Below, one piece after another: positions 44,647 through 53,107 of a DNA stretch of 64,000 nucleotides. Where the stretch lies: NCBI GenBank assembly GCA_001897425.1, contig MKSW01000022.1, positions 49,846-113,845 of the forward strand, in the 5' to 3' direction. The DNA comes from Actinobacteria bacterium 69-20. Lineage in GTDB: Bacteria; Actinomycetota; Actinomycetes; Mycobacteriales; Nakamurellaceae. Position numbers and translations under genes: made by a program. A model generated the notes under the pieces. It was not told where the DNA came from. It did no database searches and was given only the letters and a program-made list of their open reading frames with translations. Positions within the stretch are counted from its first letter, which is position 1; each line of letters opens with the position of its first letter.

Positions 44647-47217
44647 CTACGGCCCCGCCTTCAGTTGGAATGCGAGCTTCACCGGCGAACCCGGCTCGAC
44701 CGTGGCGAGAGTCGTTTGGCTGAGCCCCGTCCCGTCGGACGCCGTGATCGTGTAGCGACCCGACGGCAGGCCGGCGATGGTGAAACCGCCGGCCGGCACA
44801 CCGCCCGCGGCCGAGGTGGTGACGACGGGCCAGGACTTCTGCCCGTCCGTCGCGACCACGTTCACACCTGCCATGCCCGCACCGTTCGCGCCGGTGACCG
44901 TTCCGGTGATGGTGCCCGCGGACGCGGTGAGCGGCACCGAGATCGGCGGCAGCGGCTTGTCGGCCGTGAGCGTCACCGGGACGGTCTGCGGGGCGAAGCC
45001 GTTCGCGGTGACGGTGAGCGTGTAGGTGCCGGGCACCGGCAGCCCGGACAGCGAGAACGCCCCGATCTGGCCGTCGGTGAGCGTGGTGGTGGTCGGCGGG
45101 TTCGCGAGGCCCCCCACCGTGACGGTCGCGCCGCCCACGCCCGCGCCGTTGGGGCCGACCGCGATGCCGCTGACCACTCCGGTTCCCGCGAGCAGCGGTA
45201 TGACGAGGTCCGTGCGCTGCGCGCCGGGAGCGAGGTCGATCACCTGGCTCACCTGCCCGTAGCCCTGCTTCGACACCGTGATGATGTACGTGGCCGGGGT
45301 CGGCAGGTTGTCGATCACGAAGTGCCCGACCTGCCCGGTCGTCGGGGTCCCGGTCGAGATCTGTTGGCCGTTCACGGTTGTCGACACCGTGGCACCGCCG
45401 AGCGGATTGGTGCCGTCCGTGACGCTGCCGGAGATCTGCACGGCGCCGGCGGCCAGCACGGCCGTCGACACGAACCGGTTCGCCCCGCCCGTCACCGTCG
45501 TCTGCTCGGTGGTTGTCTCGTACCCCTGGGTGGTGAAGGTGAGCAGGTAGTTGCCCGGCGCGGGCAGGTTCGCGAAGCGATACGCGCCCTTCGCATCGGT
45601 CTTCACATCGGGGATGACGACCTTCGTGCCGGAGCCGGCGCCGAGCAGCCGGGCGCTCACGGTGGTGACCGCCGGCGCGGTGTTGTCGCCGAAGTCGACG
45701 GACCCGCTGATCGTCGCCGGCAGCCCGCGCACCACCGCGTTGCCGTCGCCGGTCACCTGCCCGGCGACCGCGGTGAGCTTCTTCGCGGCCGGCTCCTCGG
45801 TCGCGGCGGGGTAGTAGGTGGTGGTGAACCCGGGGGCGCTGAACTGCAGGACGTACGGCCCCGGGAACAGGCCCGACACCTGGTAGCTGCCGTCGGCCTG
45901 CGTCGCCGCGGAGGCAACGGGGACGGTGGACCCGTCCGCCTTGACCCGCATGGCGGACACCAGGATGCGGCCGACGGGATCCCCGCTGGAGGCGGCGGTC
46001 ACGGTGCCGGCGATCGTGCCGCCGACACCGGCCGGCAGGGTGCCCGTCTTGGGCACCGCACCGGCGGGGGCGGGACCGGTACCCAGACCCTTCGGACCCG
46101 GGCCGGGGGCCGCTGCGCCCGGTGCGGCGCTGCCGGCGGCGCCCGGAGACGTCGAACCAGCTCCACCGGAACCGGCCGTGCCCCCCGAAGCGCCCCCCGC
46201 CGTGCTGCCGGCACCAGCAGCGCCCGAAGCACCGGACTGCTCCGGCGTCGCGGCGAAGAACGACGCCGGCGCCGACTTGGTCAACGGATCGCCGGCGAAC
46301 ACCTTGGACAGCCCGAACAGGAACGCCGCTGCCCACAACGCAATGATGGCAAGCAGTATCAGCGCCGTGAGCACCCCGCGCGTCACATACGGGCGCTGCC
46401 GGAAGGTGAGCGGTATGTGCTCGGTCAGCGGCTCCGGGGCGCGGACGGGCGCCGCGCCGGATTCCGGGACGCCCACCTCGGCCGGCACGACCCCGGGGCG
46501 CACGAGATCCGTCGCCGGCCCGGCCCCGAGAACACCGTCATACTCGGAAAGTTCGGCCCCGGACGGGCTTTGGCCGTCGGGTATGACGCCGTCCTCGCCC
46601 GGCGGGCGTTCGGCCTCCCACGGCGAGACCGTGCGCGCGGTGGCCTCCGCGACGAGCGCCCGATCGCTGTCGGTGCCCATGAACATGCGGCGGCCGCGGA
46701 CGGTGACCACGGCCTCCGCGCTGACGCCCGGCGGCAGCGACAAGGCCCGCGGCTGGATGCTGATGGCGCACGTCTTCTGCGCGTCGTGCACCGCGAGATC
46801 GATGTCCAGCACGGCGTTTCCGCGATTGGTGACGGTCAGGATGAACCGGCCCGTGCGACGCGCGCGCACCAGTTCGGGGCGGCTCGCGAGTGTCACGGCG
46901 GGCGCCAGCGGAACGTCCAGATCGACGTTCACGTACCCCGGGGCGGCGTCCACTTGCCGCGAGTGCACCTCGACCGTCATGGGATGCCGCCCTGCCGGGA
47001 AGCTCTGCGGGAGATCGAGGGTAAGGGTGATCTGGCCGGCGGCGTCCGGGAACAGCGGAAGCATGGGCGGATGGCTCGACACCGTGTGCTCGGGTACGCC
47101 GACGATGCGCGCCGTGATGCCGTCGATCACGTTGCCGGTGTTCACCACGTCGAGCGTCAGGTCACCGCTCGCGCCCGGCGCGATGGCGAGCCGCGTCGCG
47201 GTGGAGCTAACCCGCAC
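44647..47217 (-). CDS. 856-aa single-pass membrane protein, same architecture
   Basis: N-terminal Ig-like segments, RPYVTRG then TM VLTALILLAIIALWAAAFLFGL, GSA-rich linker, repeats. Confidence 0.87.
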   Translation of the reverse strand: MRVSSTATRLAIAPGASGDLTLDVVNTGNVIDGITARIVGVPEHTVSSHPPMLPLFPDAAGQITLTLDLPQSFPAGRHPMTVEVHSRQVDAAPGYVNVDLDVPLAPAVTLASRPELVRARRTGRFILTVTNRGNAVLDIDLAVHDAQKTCAISIQPRALSLPPGVSAEAVVTVRGRRMFMGTDSDRALVAEATARTVSPWEAERPPGEDGVIPDGQSPSGAELSEYDGVLGAGPATDLVRPGVVPAEVGVPESGAAPVRAPEPLTEHIPLTFRQRPYVTRGVLTALILLAIIALWAAAFLFGLSKVFAGDPLTKSAPASFFAATPEQSGASGAAGAGSTAGGASGGTAGSGGAGSTSPGAAGSAAPGAAAPGPGPKGLGTGPAPAGAVPKTGTLPAGVGGTIAGTVTAASSGDPVGRILVSAMRVKADGSTVPVASAATQADGSYQVSGLFPGPYVLQFSAPGFTTTYYPAATEEPAAKKLTAVAGQVTGDGNAVVRGLPATISGSVDFGDNTAPAVTTVSARLLGAGSGTKVVIPDVKTDAKGAYRFANLPAPGNYLLTFTTQGYETTTEQTTVTGGANRFVSTAVLAAGAVQISGSVTDGTNPLGGATVSTTVNGQQISTGTPTTGQVGHFVIDNLPTPATYIITVSKQGYGQVSQVIDLAPGAQRTDLVIPLLAGTGVVSGIAVGPNGAGVGGATVTVGGLANPPTTTTLTDGQIGAFSLSGLPVPGTYTLTVTANGFAPQTVPVTLTADKPLPPISVPLTASAGTITGTVTGANGAGMAGVNVVATDGQKSWPVVTTSAAGGVPAGGFTIAGLPSGRYTITASDGTGLSQTTLATVEPGSPVKLAFQLKAGP

Positions 47218-47836
47218 GTGACTGGACCTGTCGGTAACCGTCGCGGCGCCCGCCCTGGGGGCCGTCCCCGCTGTCGACGTGGTGGCCGCGCGGGGCGACG
47301 AGGCTCTGGATCCGTTCGACGGCGGGTGGCAGATCGGCGAAGGGCAGCGCGTCGATCGGCGAGGTGATCACGACCTCGAACGACGGTTTGATAGTGCCGC
47401 CGACCGTCGACCAGACGTCCTTCGCGCGGCTGTTGTCGTGCGGCGCGACGGCCAGTTGGATCGGGCTGACCACGCTGTCGGGGAGATGCTCGCCCGGCAG
47501 CACCTGGTTCATGATGAAGTGGCTGAGCAGTTCACCGGTGAGTTGGTGCTCGTCGCGGACGGTGCCCGCCCACGCCGACACCAGGTAGTGCAGCTCGATC
47601 ATCGGCAGCTGCGGCCTGCGCTGCGCCACGCCGTCCACCACGCGCTCGGCGGCCGGTCGCGGCGGCTGAGGGGAGCGGCCCACGCCGAACAGGAAGAGGT
47701 TGACGGTGATCCGCGACAGCTGCGCCGACCAGGTTCCGGACGGCGGGTCGAAGGACACATCACCGACCGCGGGCGCCAGCGGCAGCGCGGTGCGGACCAG
47801 GGATTCGAGGCCGGCGTCGATGACGGGAATGATCAC
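47207..47836 (-). CDS. DUF4255 (Pvc16-like) protein, eCIS-associated
   Basis: VIIPVIDAGLESLVRTALPL...VGDVSFDPPSGTWSAQLSRITVNLFLFGVGRSPQPPRP...LHYLVSAWAGTVRDEHQLTGELLSHFI; GTG start at 47836. Confidence 0.85.
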   Translation of the reverse strand: MIIPVIDAGLESLVRTALPLAPAVGDVSFDPPSGTWSAQLSRITVNLFLFGVGRSPQPPRPAAERVVDGVAQRRPQLPMIELHYLVSAWAGTVRDEHQLTGELLSHFIMNQVLPGEHLPDSVVSPIQLAVAPHDNSRAKDVWSTVGGTIKPSFEVVITSPIDALPFADLPPAVERIQSLVAPRGHHVDSGDGPQGGRRDGYRQVQSRAG

Positions 47837-48112
47837 GACGCACGCTCCCTGGTCGACGCAGCGGCTTCCGCGGCCAGTGCGGCCGTGGGTGCTGCTTCGG
47901 ATGTACTGCTGACGTCCGATCGCTGCAGCCGGCCGCCTCTTGCCGATCGGCCGCCGACAGTTCTCTGACAAACTGACATTCTGTAACGTCGGAAGCCGGT
48001 AGTCCAGACAATACCGGTCCGTCATGATCAGATCGGGTAACGGTCGGGCAACAATACGGCATAACACTACGGCCAGGATTTCTTCCCGCTGAGGTCCCGG
48101 CAAGGAGGCCTG

Positions 48113-50116
48113 ATGACGCCAGTGACGGGGCTTGCCGCCCTGGCCGGCGCCGTGCTGCGGGCCGGGGAGCGGCGCGGCCTGGACGGCGACCCCCGATGGT
48201 CGGCACTGGTGGCGTTGCTCGAGGTGTGGCGTGTGCCCCGGAGCGATCCCGGTGCGGCTGGTGAGATCGGCGGAGCTGGTGAGACCGGCGCGACCGGCGC
48301 GCCGCTTCCCGCCGACGTGGCCGTGCTGGTGGACGACACGCTGGTGCGGCTGGCCTCGGTCTTCGCCCTCGATGCCGCGGCGGCCGACGTTCTGATGGTG
48401 ACCGCCGCGCCGGACATCGACCCGAACGTCGCCGCCGCCTACGGGATGCTTCTCGGTGCCGACGGCCCGCGGCCCGCCTCCGTCGCGCTCGCGCTGGAAC
48501 TGGCCGGGATCTCGCTGATCTCGGGTCACGGTCGCGCGGTGCTCGGCCCGGATGCGCCGCTGCGCCGGTGGGGTCTGGTCGGCGTTCGCGACGGCGATTG
48601 GTCGCTGGGCAGGACCGTCGTCGTCGGGGAGGGTGTGGTCGCCGCGCTGCTCGGCGATCCGATCGACGATGCGGTGGCCGGCGCGTTGATGGTCCCCGAT
48701 CCCGGCCCCGAGGACGTCTTCGCCGCCGACGGCGTCGCCCAGCTCACCGCCGCGCTGGCCGCGGGCGAAACCCTGGCATGGGTCGAGAACCCGCCCGGCG
48801 GTGCGGGCGCCAGCGTCGCGCGGACCGCCTTCGCCGCGGCCGATATCCGTTGCGTGACAGCGGATCTGGCATTGCGGCCAGATACCGTGCCGCTGCACGA
48901 GGCCCTCGCCGTGCTGGTGCGGCATGCCGGACTCCGTTGTGCGGGGCTGATCGTCGAATCGGCCGAACGGATGTACGGGGATCCGCGCGGCGCCGAAGCG
49001 ATCCGGCTCGCGGCCGAGGCGCCCGTCCCGGTGGTGCTGGTCGGATCGGCCCGGTGGAACGCGGGCTGGCAGCGGGCATTGCCGGTGATCGTGCGGACTG
49101 CGCCGCTCGCGCCCGAGAAACGACTCGACGTGTGGCGCCGTCATACTCGGTTGGCCGGCGTCGCGGACGTGGACCTCACGCCCTACCGGCTGACCCCGGC
49201 GCAGATCGATGCGGTGGCGCAGCATGCCGACGTGCAGGCGCAGGTGGCGGGCGAGCCGGTGGACGCCGTTCGCATTGCCGAGTCGGTGCGGCTGCTCGGC
49301 GGGTCCGCGGCGGTGCGCGGCGGGTTCGGGTGGGGGCGCGCCACGTTCGCCGACCTGCAGGTGCCGGACGGGACCCGGGCGGAACTGGAACGGCTCGCGG
49401 CGTGGGTCCGGCTGCGCGACTCGGTTGCGGGCCGCGGCGCCGTGCACGGCCTCGGCGGGAAGGGCACCGGCATCGCGGCCCTGTTCACCGGGAGCCCGGG
49501 GACGGGCAAGACCCTGGCCGCGCACGTGATCGCGGATTCTGCCGGGCTGGATCTGATGCAGGTCGACCTGTCCGGGGTGGTGGACAAGTACATCGGGGAG
49601 ACCGAGAAGAACCTGGAGCGGATCTTCGCCGACGCGGAGAGCCTGAACGTGGTGCTGTTCTTCGACGAGGCGGATGCGTTGTTCGGCAAGCGCAGCGAGG
49701 TGAAGGATGCGCATGACCGCTACGCGAACCAGGAGATCGCCTACCTGCTGCAGCGGATGGAGCAGTTCGACGGGGTCACGATCCTCGCCACCAACCTGAA
49801 GGGCAACCTGGATGTGGCCTTCTCCCGGCGGCTGCACTTCATCGTGCACTTCCCGGATCCGGACGAGCCGACGCGGGTGCGGCTCTGGACGGCGCTGCTG
49901 TCCCATGCCGGCGACCTCGATCCGGCCGATCCCGTCGACGTGCCGCGCCTGGCCGCGACCCTGGAGCTCGCCGGCGGCGACCTGCGGAACATCGTGCTGG
50001 CGGCCGTCTATGACGCCGCGTCGGACGGCGGTCCTCTCGGCATGCGGCACGTGCTGGGGGCGGCGGTGCGCGAGTACGGGAAGCTCGGGCGCCGCGTGCC
50101 CGCGGGGCTGGGGTGA
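48113..50116 (+). CDS. AAA ATPase of the eCIS-associated Pvc15/Afp15 type
   Basis: GSPGTGKTLAAHVIA (Walker A), VVLFFDEADALFGKRSEVKDAHDRYANQEIAYLLQRME (Walker B region), TNLKGNLDVAFSRRLHFIVHF; long N-terminal region; divergent from DUF4255. Confidence 0.87.
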   Translation: MTPVTGLAALAGAVLRAGERRGLDGDPRWSALVALLEVWRVPRSDPGAAGEIGGAGETGATGAPLPADVAVLVDDTLVRLASVFALDAAAADVLMVTAAPDIDPNVAAAYGMLLGADGPRPASVALALELAGISLISGHGRAVLGPDAPLRRWGLVGVRDGDWSLGRTVVVGEGVVAALLGDPIDDAVAGALMVPDPGPEDVFAADGVAQLTAALAAGETLAWVENPPGGAGASVARTAFAAADIRCVTADLALRPDTVPLHEALAVLVRHAGLRCAGLIVESAERMYGDPRGAEAIRLAAEAPVPVVLVGSARWNAGWQRALPVIVRTAPLAPEKRLDVWRRHTRLAGVADVDLTPYRLTPAQIDAVAQHADVQAQVAGEPVDAVRIAESVRLLGGSAAVRGGFGWGRATFADLQVPDGTRAELERLAAWVRLRDSVAGRGAVHGLGGKGTGIAALFTGSPGTGKTLAAHVIADSAGLDLMQVDLSGVVDKYIGETEKNLERIFADAESLNVVLFFDEADALFGKRSEVKDAHDRYANQEIAYLLQRMEQFDGVTILATNLKGNLDVAFSRRLHFIVHFPDPDEPTRVRLWTALLSHAGDLDPADPVDVPRLAATLELAGGDLRNIVLAAVYDAASDGGPLGMRHVLGAAVREYGKLGRRVPAGLG

Positions 50117-50216
50117 GCGTCGATCTTCCGTCGATCTTCCGGTGATCTTCCGGCGACGTGTATGACGGCGCGGGGGCGTTTCCGGAGGGGCGGGGCTCCG
50201 AGCGGGCCTATACCTG

Positions 50217-50393
50217 CGGTGTGAGTCCTGCAGCATAGGGCTATCCATCTGACCCGACTCACCACAACTGCTCGTGCCAACGAATGGTTAGGCCTACTAC
50301 TGGAAGTGGTCTCGGAAGCCTAGGTCGGCTCAGATGGATAGCCCTACTGCAGCATTCTGCCCGGATTGTCCCAGTTATATGCACACGTTCCGG
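50217..50393 (+). repeat. Repeat family A copy split by a MITE
   Basis: GGTGTGAGTCCTGCAGCA at the left and CTGCAGCATTCTGCCCGGATTGTCCCAGTTATATGCACACG at the right of the insertion. Confidence 0.88.
50236..50346. mobile_element. 111-bp MITE-like element with 16-bp perfect TIRs and 8-bp target-site duplication
   Basis: TAGGGCTATCCATCTG (50236-50251) and CAGATGGATAGCCCTA (50331-50346); direct repeat CTGCAGCA at 50228-50235 and 50347-50354; TIR similarity extends to 23/26 positions. Confidence 0.88.
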
Positions 50394-50521
50394 GAAACCT
50401 GTCGGTGTCGTCGCCTGCCCGTGCGAGCGCGATGACGCAGTTGTCCGGCTTGTGCGGATATTTCCCCGGGGCTAGCGTGTTAAAAAGTGGTGCTGTTCAC
50501 GCGCCAGGTCCGAGGTGTTCG

Positions 50522-52402
50522 ATGTCGATCGCTGCGCAGCGTGTCCGGAAGAACGAGGCTGCCGGTAAGGCGGCCGCGGAAACTGTCGAGCGGGCGACGC
50601 CACTGGTGGACGGAGCCGCCCACGGCTTCCTGCCGGTACCGGTCGCCGCGGTCGGCGGAGCTCCGCTGCGGCGGTTGGCGACCGGCGACGACCCGCTCGG
50701 CGGCACAGCCGTGGATGCACCCGTGGTGGCGGCGCTGCGTCGGCGCCGCGGTCGCGGAGCCCGATTGCCCGAGAACGTGGCCGGCCCGTGGTCCGATCAT
50801 TTCGGAGCGGACATGTCGACCGTTCGCGTGCATGACGACGCCGAGGCCGGCCGGCTGGCGCGCTCGGTCCAGGCGACGGCGTTCACCTACGGGGACGACA
50901 TCTACGTCGGTCCCGGTGTCCGACCGAATTCCGGAGACGGACTCCGGGTCTTGGCACACGAAGCCGGCCATGTCGCCGCCCAGCGCCGCGGCGCCGATCG
51001 GGGTGCCGGCGGCCCGCTGACCGTTGGTCGCGCGGACGACCCGGCCGAGGCGGCCGCGGACCGGGCCGCCGACGCGGCCCTCGGCGCCCTGCGGCGGTCG
51101 ACCGCTGCGCCCGCGGCGAGCGGAACGGGACACCGGACCACGCATGCTGTTCCCGCCGCGCTGCGCCGCAGCACCAAGGAGCCGAGCACGCTGCAGCGGC
51201 TCCCGCTGCCGAAGTGGATGAAGTTCGGCAAGGGGGGTGGGGCGGCACAGGAAACGAGGAGCGTCAACCCACTGCACGGCATAGCACTGCCACGGCCGGC
51301 GACGCCCAAAGATCCCGATCGTCGGGCCGGCACCAAAGAGGTGGAAGAAGCGGACGGTCGGCGCGCGAATCTCCAGCGCGGGCAGAACCCGCCGCAACAC
51401 GTCATCAAGATCACGACTGCGGGCTCGGCATACGGAAAATGGGCCACGAATGAAGCGGCGGACGTCGCCGACGGCTATGCGCCGGACGAAGGCAAGAAGG
51501 GCCTTCTCGGCGGGGCGAAGTCCAAAGCGGACCTTGAGGACGCGTGGCGCAGGGAAGGCGAGCCGAACCCCGACAAATGGATGAAAATGGAGGCACCGAG
51601 CCGCTCACGACCCGTGTGGTACAGCAAGAAGGACGAAACGAAAGGGCCGGAATTCCTGTTTCCGGGACCGGGCGGCGTTGGCACGGTCGGGGATTTCGGG
51701 GGGCGGAACAAGAAGGGCGCTGCCGGAACGTGGGACCACGGATCCAATTCCATCGAGAACGTCGTCAAGCGATCGCTTGCGCTGATCGGCGACACGATGG
51801 GCATCCGGGGGTGGGAGCCGGACGAGACCAGAATCATCATCCGGGCGCACAGTCGAGGCTCCGTGGCCGGCGCACTGCTCGCCAACAGACTCAAGAAGAA
51901 GTACCAGCACCTGCAGGTCGAGGTGACGCTCTTCGACCCGGTGCCGGGGCCCTCGCAACCGGACCATTACCGGACGCAGAACCTGAGCGCTATGACGGAA
52001 TCCACCGTCGTGTATTCGATTCGATCCGGGTACAACGAGACCGTTGCCGCGTTCCGTCCGATGGTGGCGAGGGGCGTGAAAAGGATCATCATCTCGGCGC
52101 AGAAACACAGCGCCGGGCTTGTGCACGGATTCAGATATGGAGATCGGATTTACAAAGGAAGCCGCCTCAACGATCTCGAGCCCGGACTCTATGTCGATCC
52201 TTCGACGGGCGAAGGTGGCGCGGATGAGCGTGACGCTTTCCCGCTGATACGGTTCCGGGACCTGACGCCGGCGTCTATTGAGACGGCGATCGCCCTGGCC
52301 AAGATGCGGAGCACGGCAAAGGCCGGCGACCTGATGCGACCGACCAATATCAGGAAGGCGATCAGGGGAATGCAGCAGCCGGGTGTTCCCCTGGGTGCGT
52401 GA
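50522..52402 (+). CDS. DUF4157 (eCIS-core) putative effector with lipase-like alpha/beta-hydrolase C-terminus
   Basis: FGADMSTVRVHDDAEAGRLARSVQATAFTYGDDIYVG...RVLAHEAGHVAAQ (HExxH); C-terminal IIIRAHSRGSVAGALLANRL...VEVTLFDPVPGP. Confidence 0.82.
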   Translation: MSIAAQRVRKNEAAGKAAAETVERATPLVDGAAHGFLPVPVAAVGGAPLRRLATGDDPLGGTAVDAPVVAALRRRRGRGARLPENVAGPWSDHFGADMSTVRVHDDAEAGRLARSVQATAFTYGDDIYVGPGVRPNSGDGLRVLAHEAGHVAAQRRGADRGAGGPLTVGRADDPAEAAADRAADAALGALRRSTAAPAASGTGHRTTHAVPAALRRSTKEPSTLQRLPLPKWMKFGKGGGAAQETRSVNPLHGIALPRPATPKDPDRRAGTKEVEEADGRRANLQRGQNPPQHVIKITTAGSAYGKWATNEAADVADGYAPDEGKKGLLGGAKSKADLEDAWRREGEPNPDKWMKMEAPSRSRPVWYSKKDETKGPEFLFPGPGGVGTVGDFGGRNKKGAAGTWDHGSNSIENVVKRSLALIGDTMGIRGWEPDETRIIIRAHSRGSVAGALLANRLKKKYQHLQVEVTLFDPVPGPSQPDHYRTQNLSAMTESTVVYSIRSGYNETVAAFRPMVARGVKRIIISAQKHSAGLVHGFRYGDRIYKGSRLNDLEPGLYVDPSTGEGGADERDAFPLIRFRDLTPASIETAIALAKMRSTAKAGDLMRPTNIRKAIRGMQQPGVPLGA

Positions 52403-52459
52403 GGGCGCCGGATCGCTGCCGCCCATGATGCCGTTCGCGCGGCGAGCCGCGGCCTGGCC

Positions 52460-53107
52460 TCACCGGGACAAGTACTGCACGACGGCGAGCACGCGGCGAT
52501 GGTCGTCCGGGCCGGGGAGCAGCCCGAGCTGGTCATAGATGTGCGAGACGTGGTTCACCACGGCCTTTTCCGTCACCGAGAGGCGGTGCGCGATCCAGGC
52601 GTTGCTGCGCCCCTGCGCCACCAGCTCCAACACCTCGCGCTGTCGGCGGCTCAGGCCCTCGATGGCGCTGTTGGTGCCGCGCGCCCGGGTGACCATCAGC
52701 TGCGCGACCTCCGGGTCGAGCACGGTGGCACCGTCGCCGACGCGGCGCAGGTCGTCGCAGAAAGCGGCGGAATCGGTGACGCGCTGCTTGAGCAGATAGC
52801 CGGTGCCCGCGGTGGGATTGGCCAGCAGTTGCAGCGCGTAGCGGCGCTCGACGTGCTGGGACAGCAGCACCAGCGCGGTCGCCGGCCAGCGCCGCCGGAT
52901 GTCGAGGGCCGCCCGCAGGCCGTCGTCGGTGTGCGTCGGTGGCATGCGGATGTCGGTGGCGACCAGGTCCGGCCGATGCTCCTCGACGGCGCCGAGCAGC
53001 CCGTCGGCCGCGCCGACGGCGGCGACCACGTCGAACCCGTTGCGCTCCAGCAGCAGGCACAGCCCTTCGCGGAGTAGCGCCTCGTCCTCGGCGACGATCA
53101 CTCGCAT
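52460..53107 (-). CDS. LuxR/NarL-type response regulator
   Basis: MRVIVAEDEALLREGL...VATDIRMPP...GLSRRQREVLELVAQGRSNAWIAHRLSVTEKAVVNHVSHIYDQLGL. Confidence 0.92.
   Translation of the reverse strand: MRVIVAEDEALLREGLCLLLERNGFDVVAAVGAADGLLGAVEEHRPDLVATDIRMPPTHTDDGLRAALDIRRRWPATALVLLSQHVERRYALQLLANPTAGTGYLLKQRVTDSAAFCDDLRRVGDGATVLDPEVAQLMVTRARGTNSAIEGLSRRQREVLELVAQGRSNAWIAHRLSVTEKAVVNHVSHIYDQLGLLPGPDDHRRVLAVVQYLSR

Noticed and set aside
47836-50248. N-terminal extension of the minus-strand ORF 47207-50248
   Set aside because: The extension lies antisense to the AAA ATPase; the DUF4255 homology begins at the GTG at 47836.
50236-50346. Assigning the MITE to a named IS family
   Set aside because: Several families make 8-bp duplications; the TIR alone, without a database search, does not discriminate.
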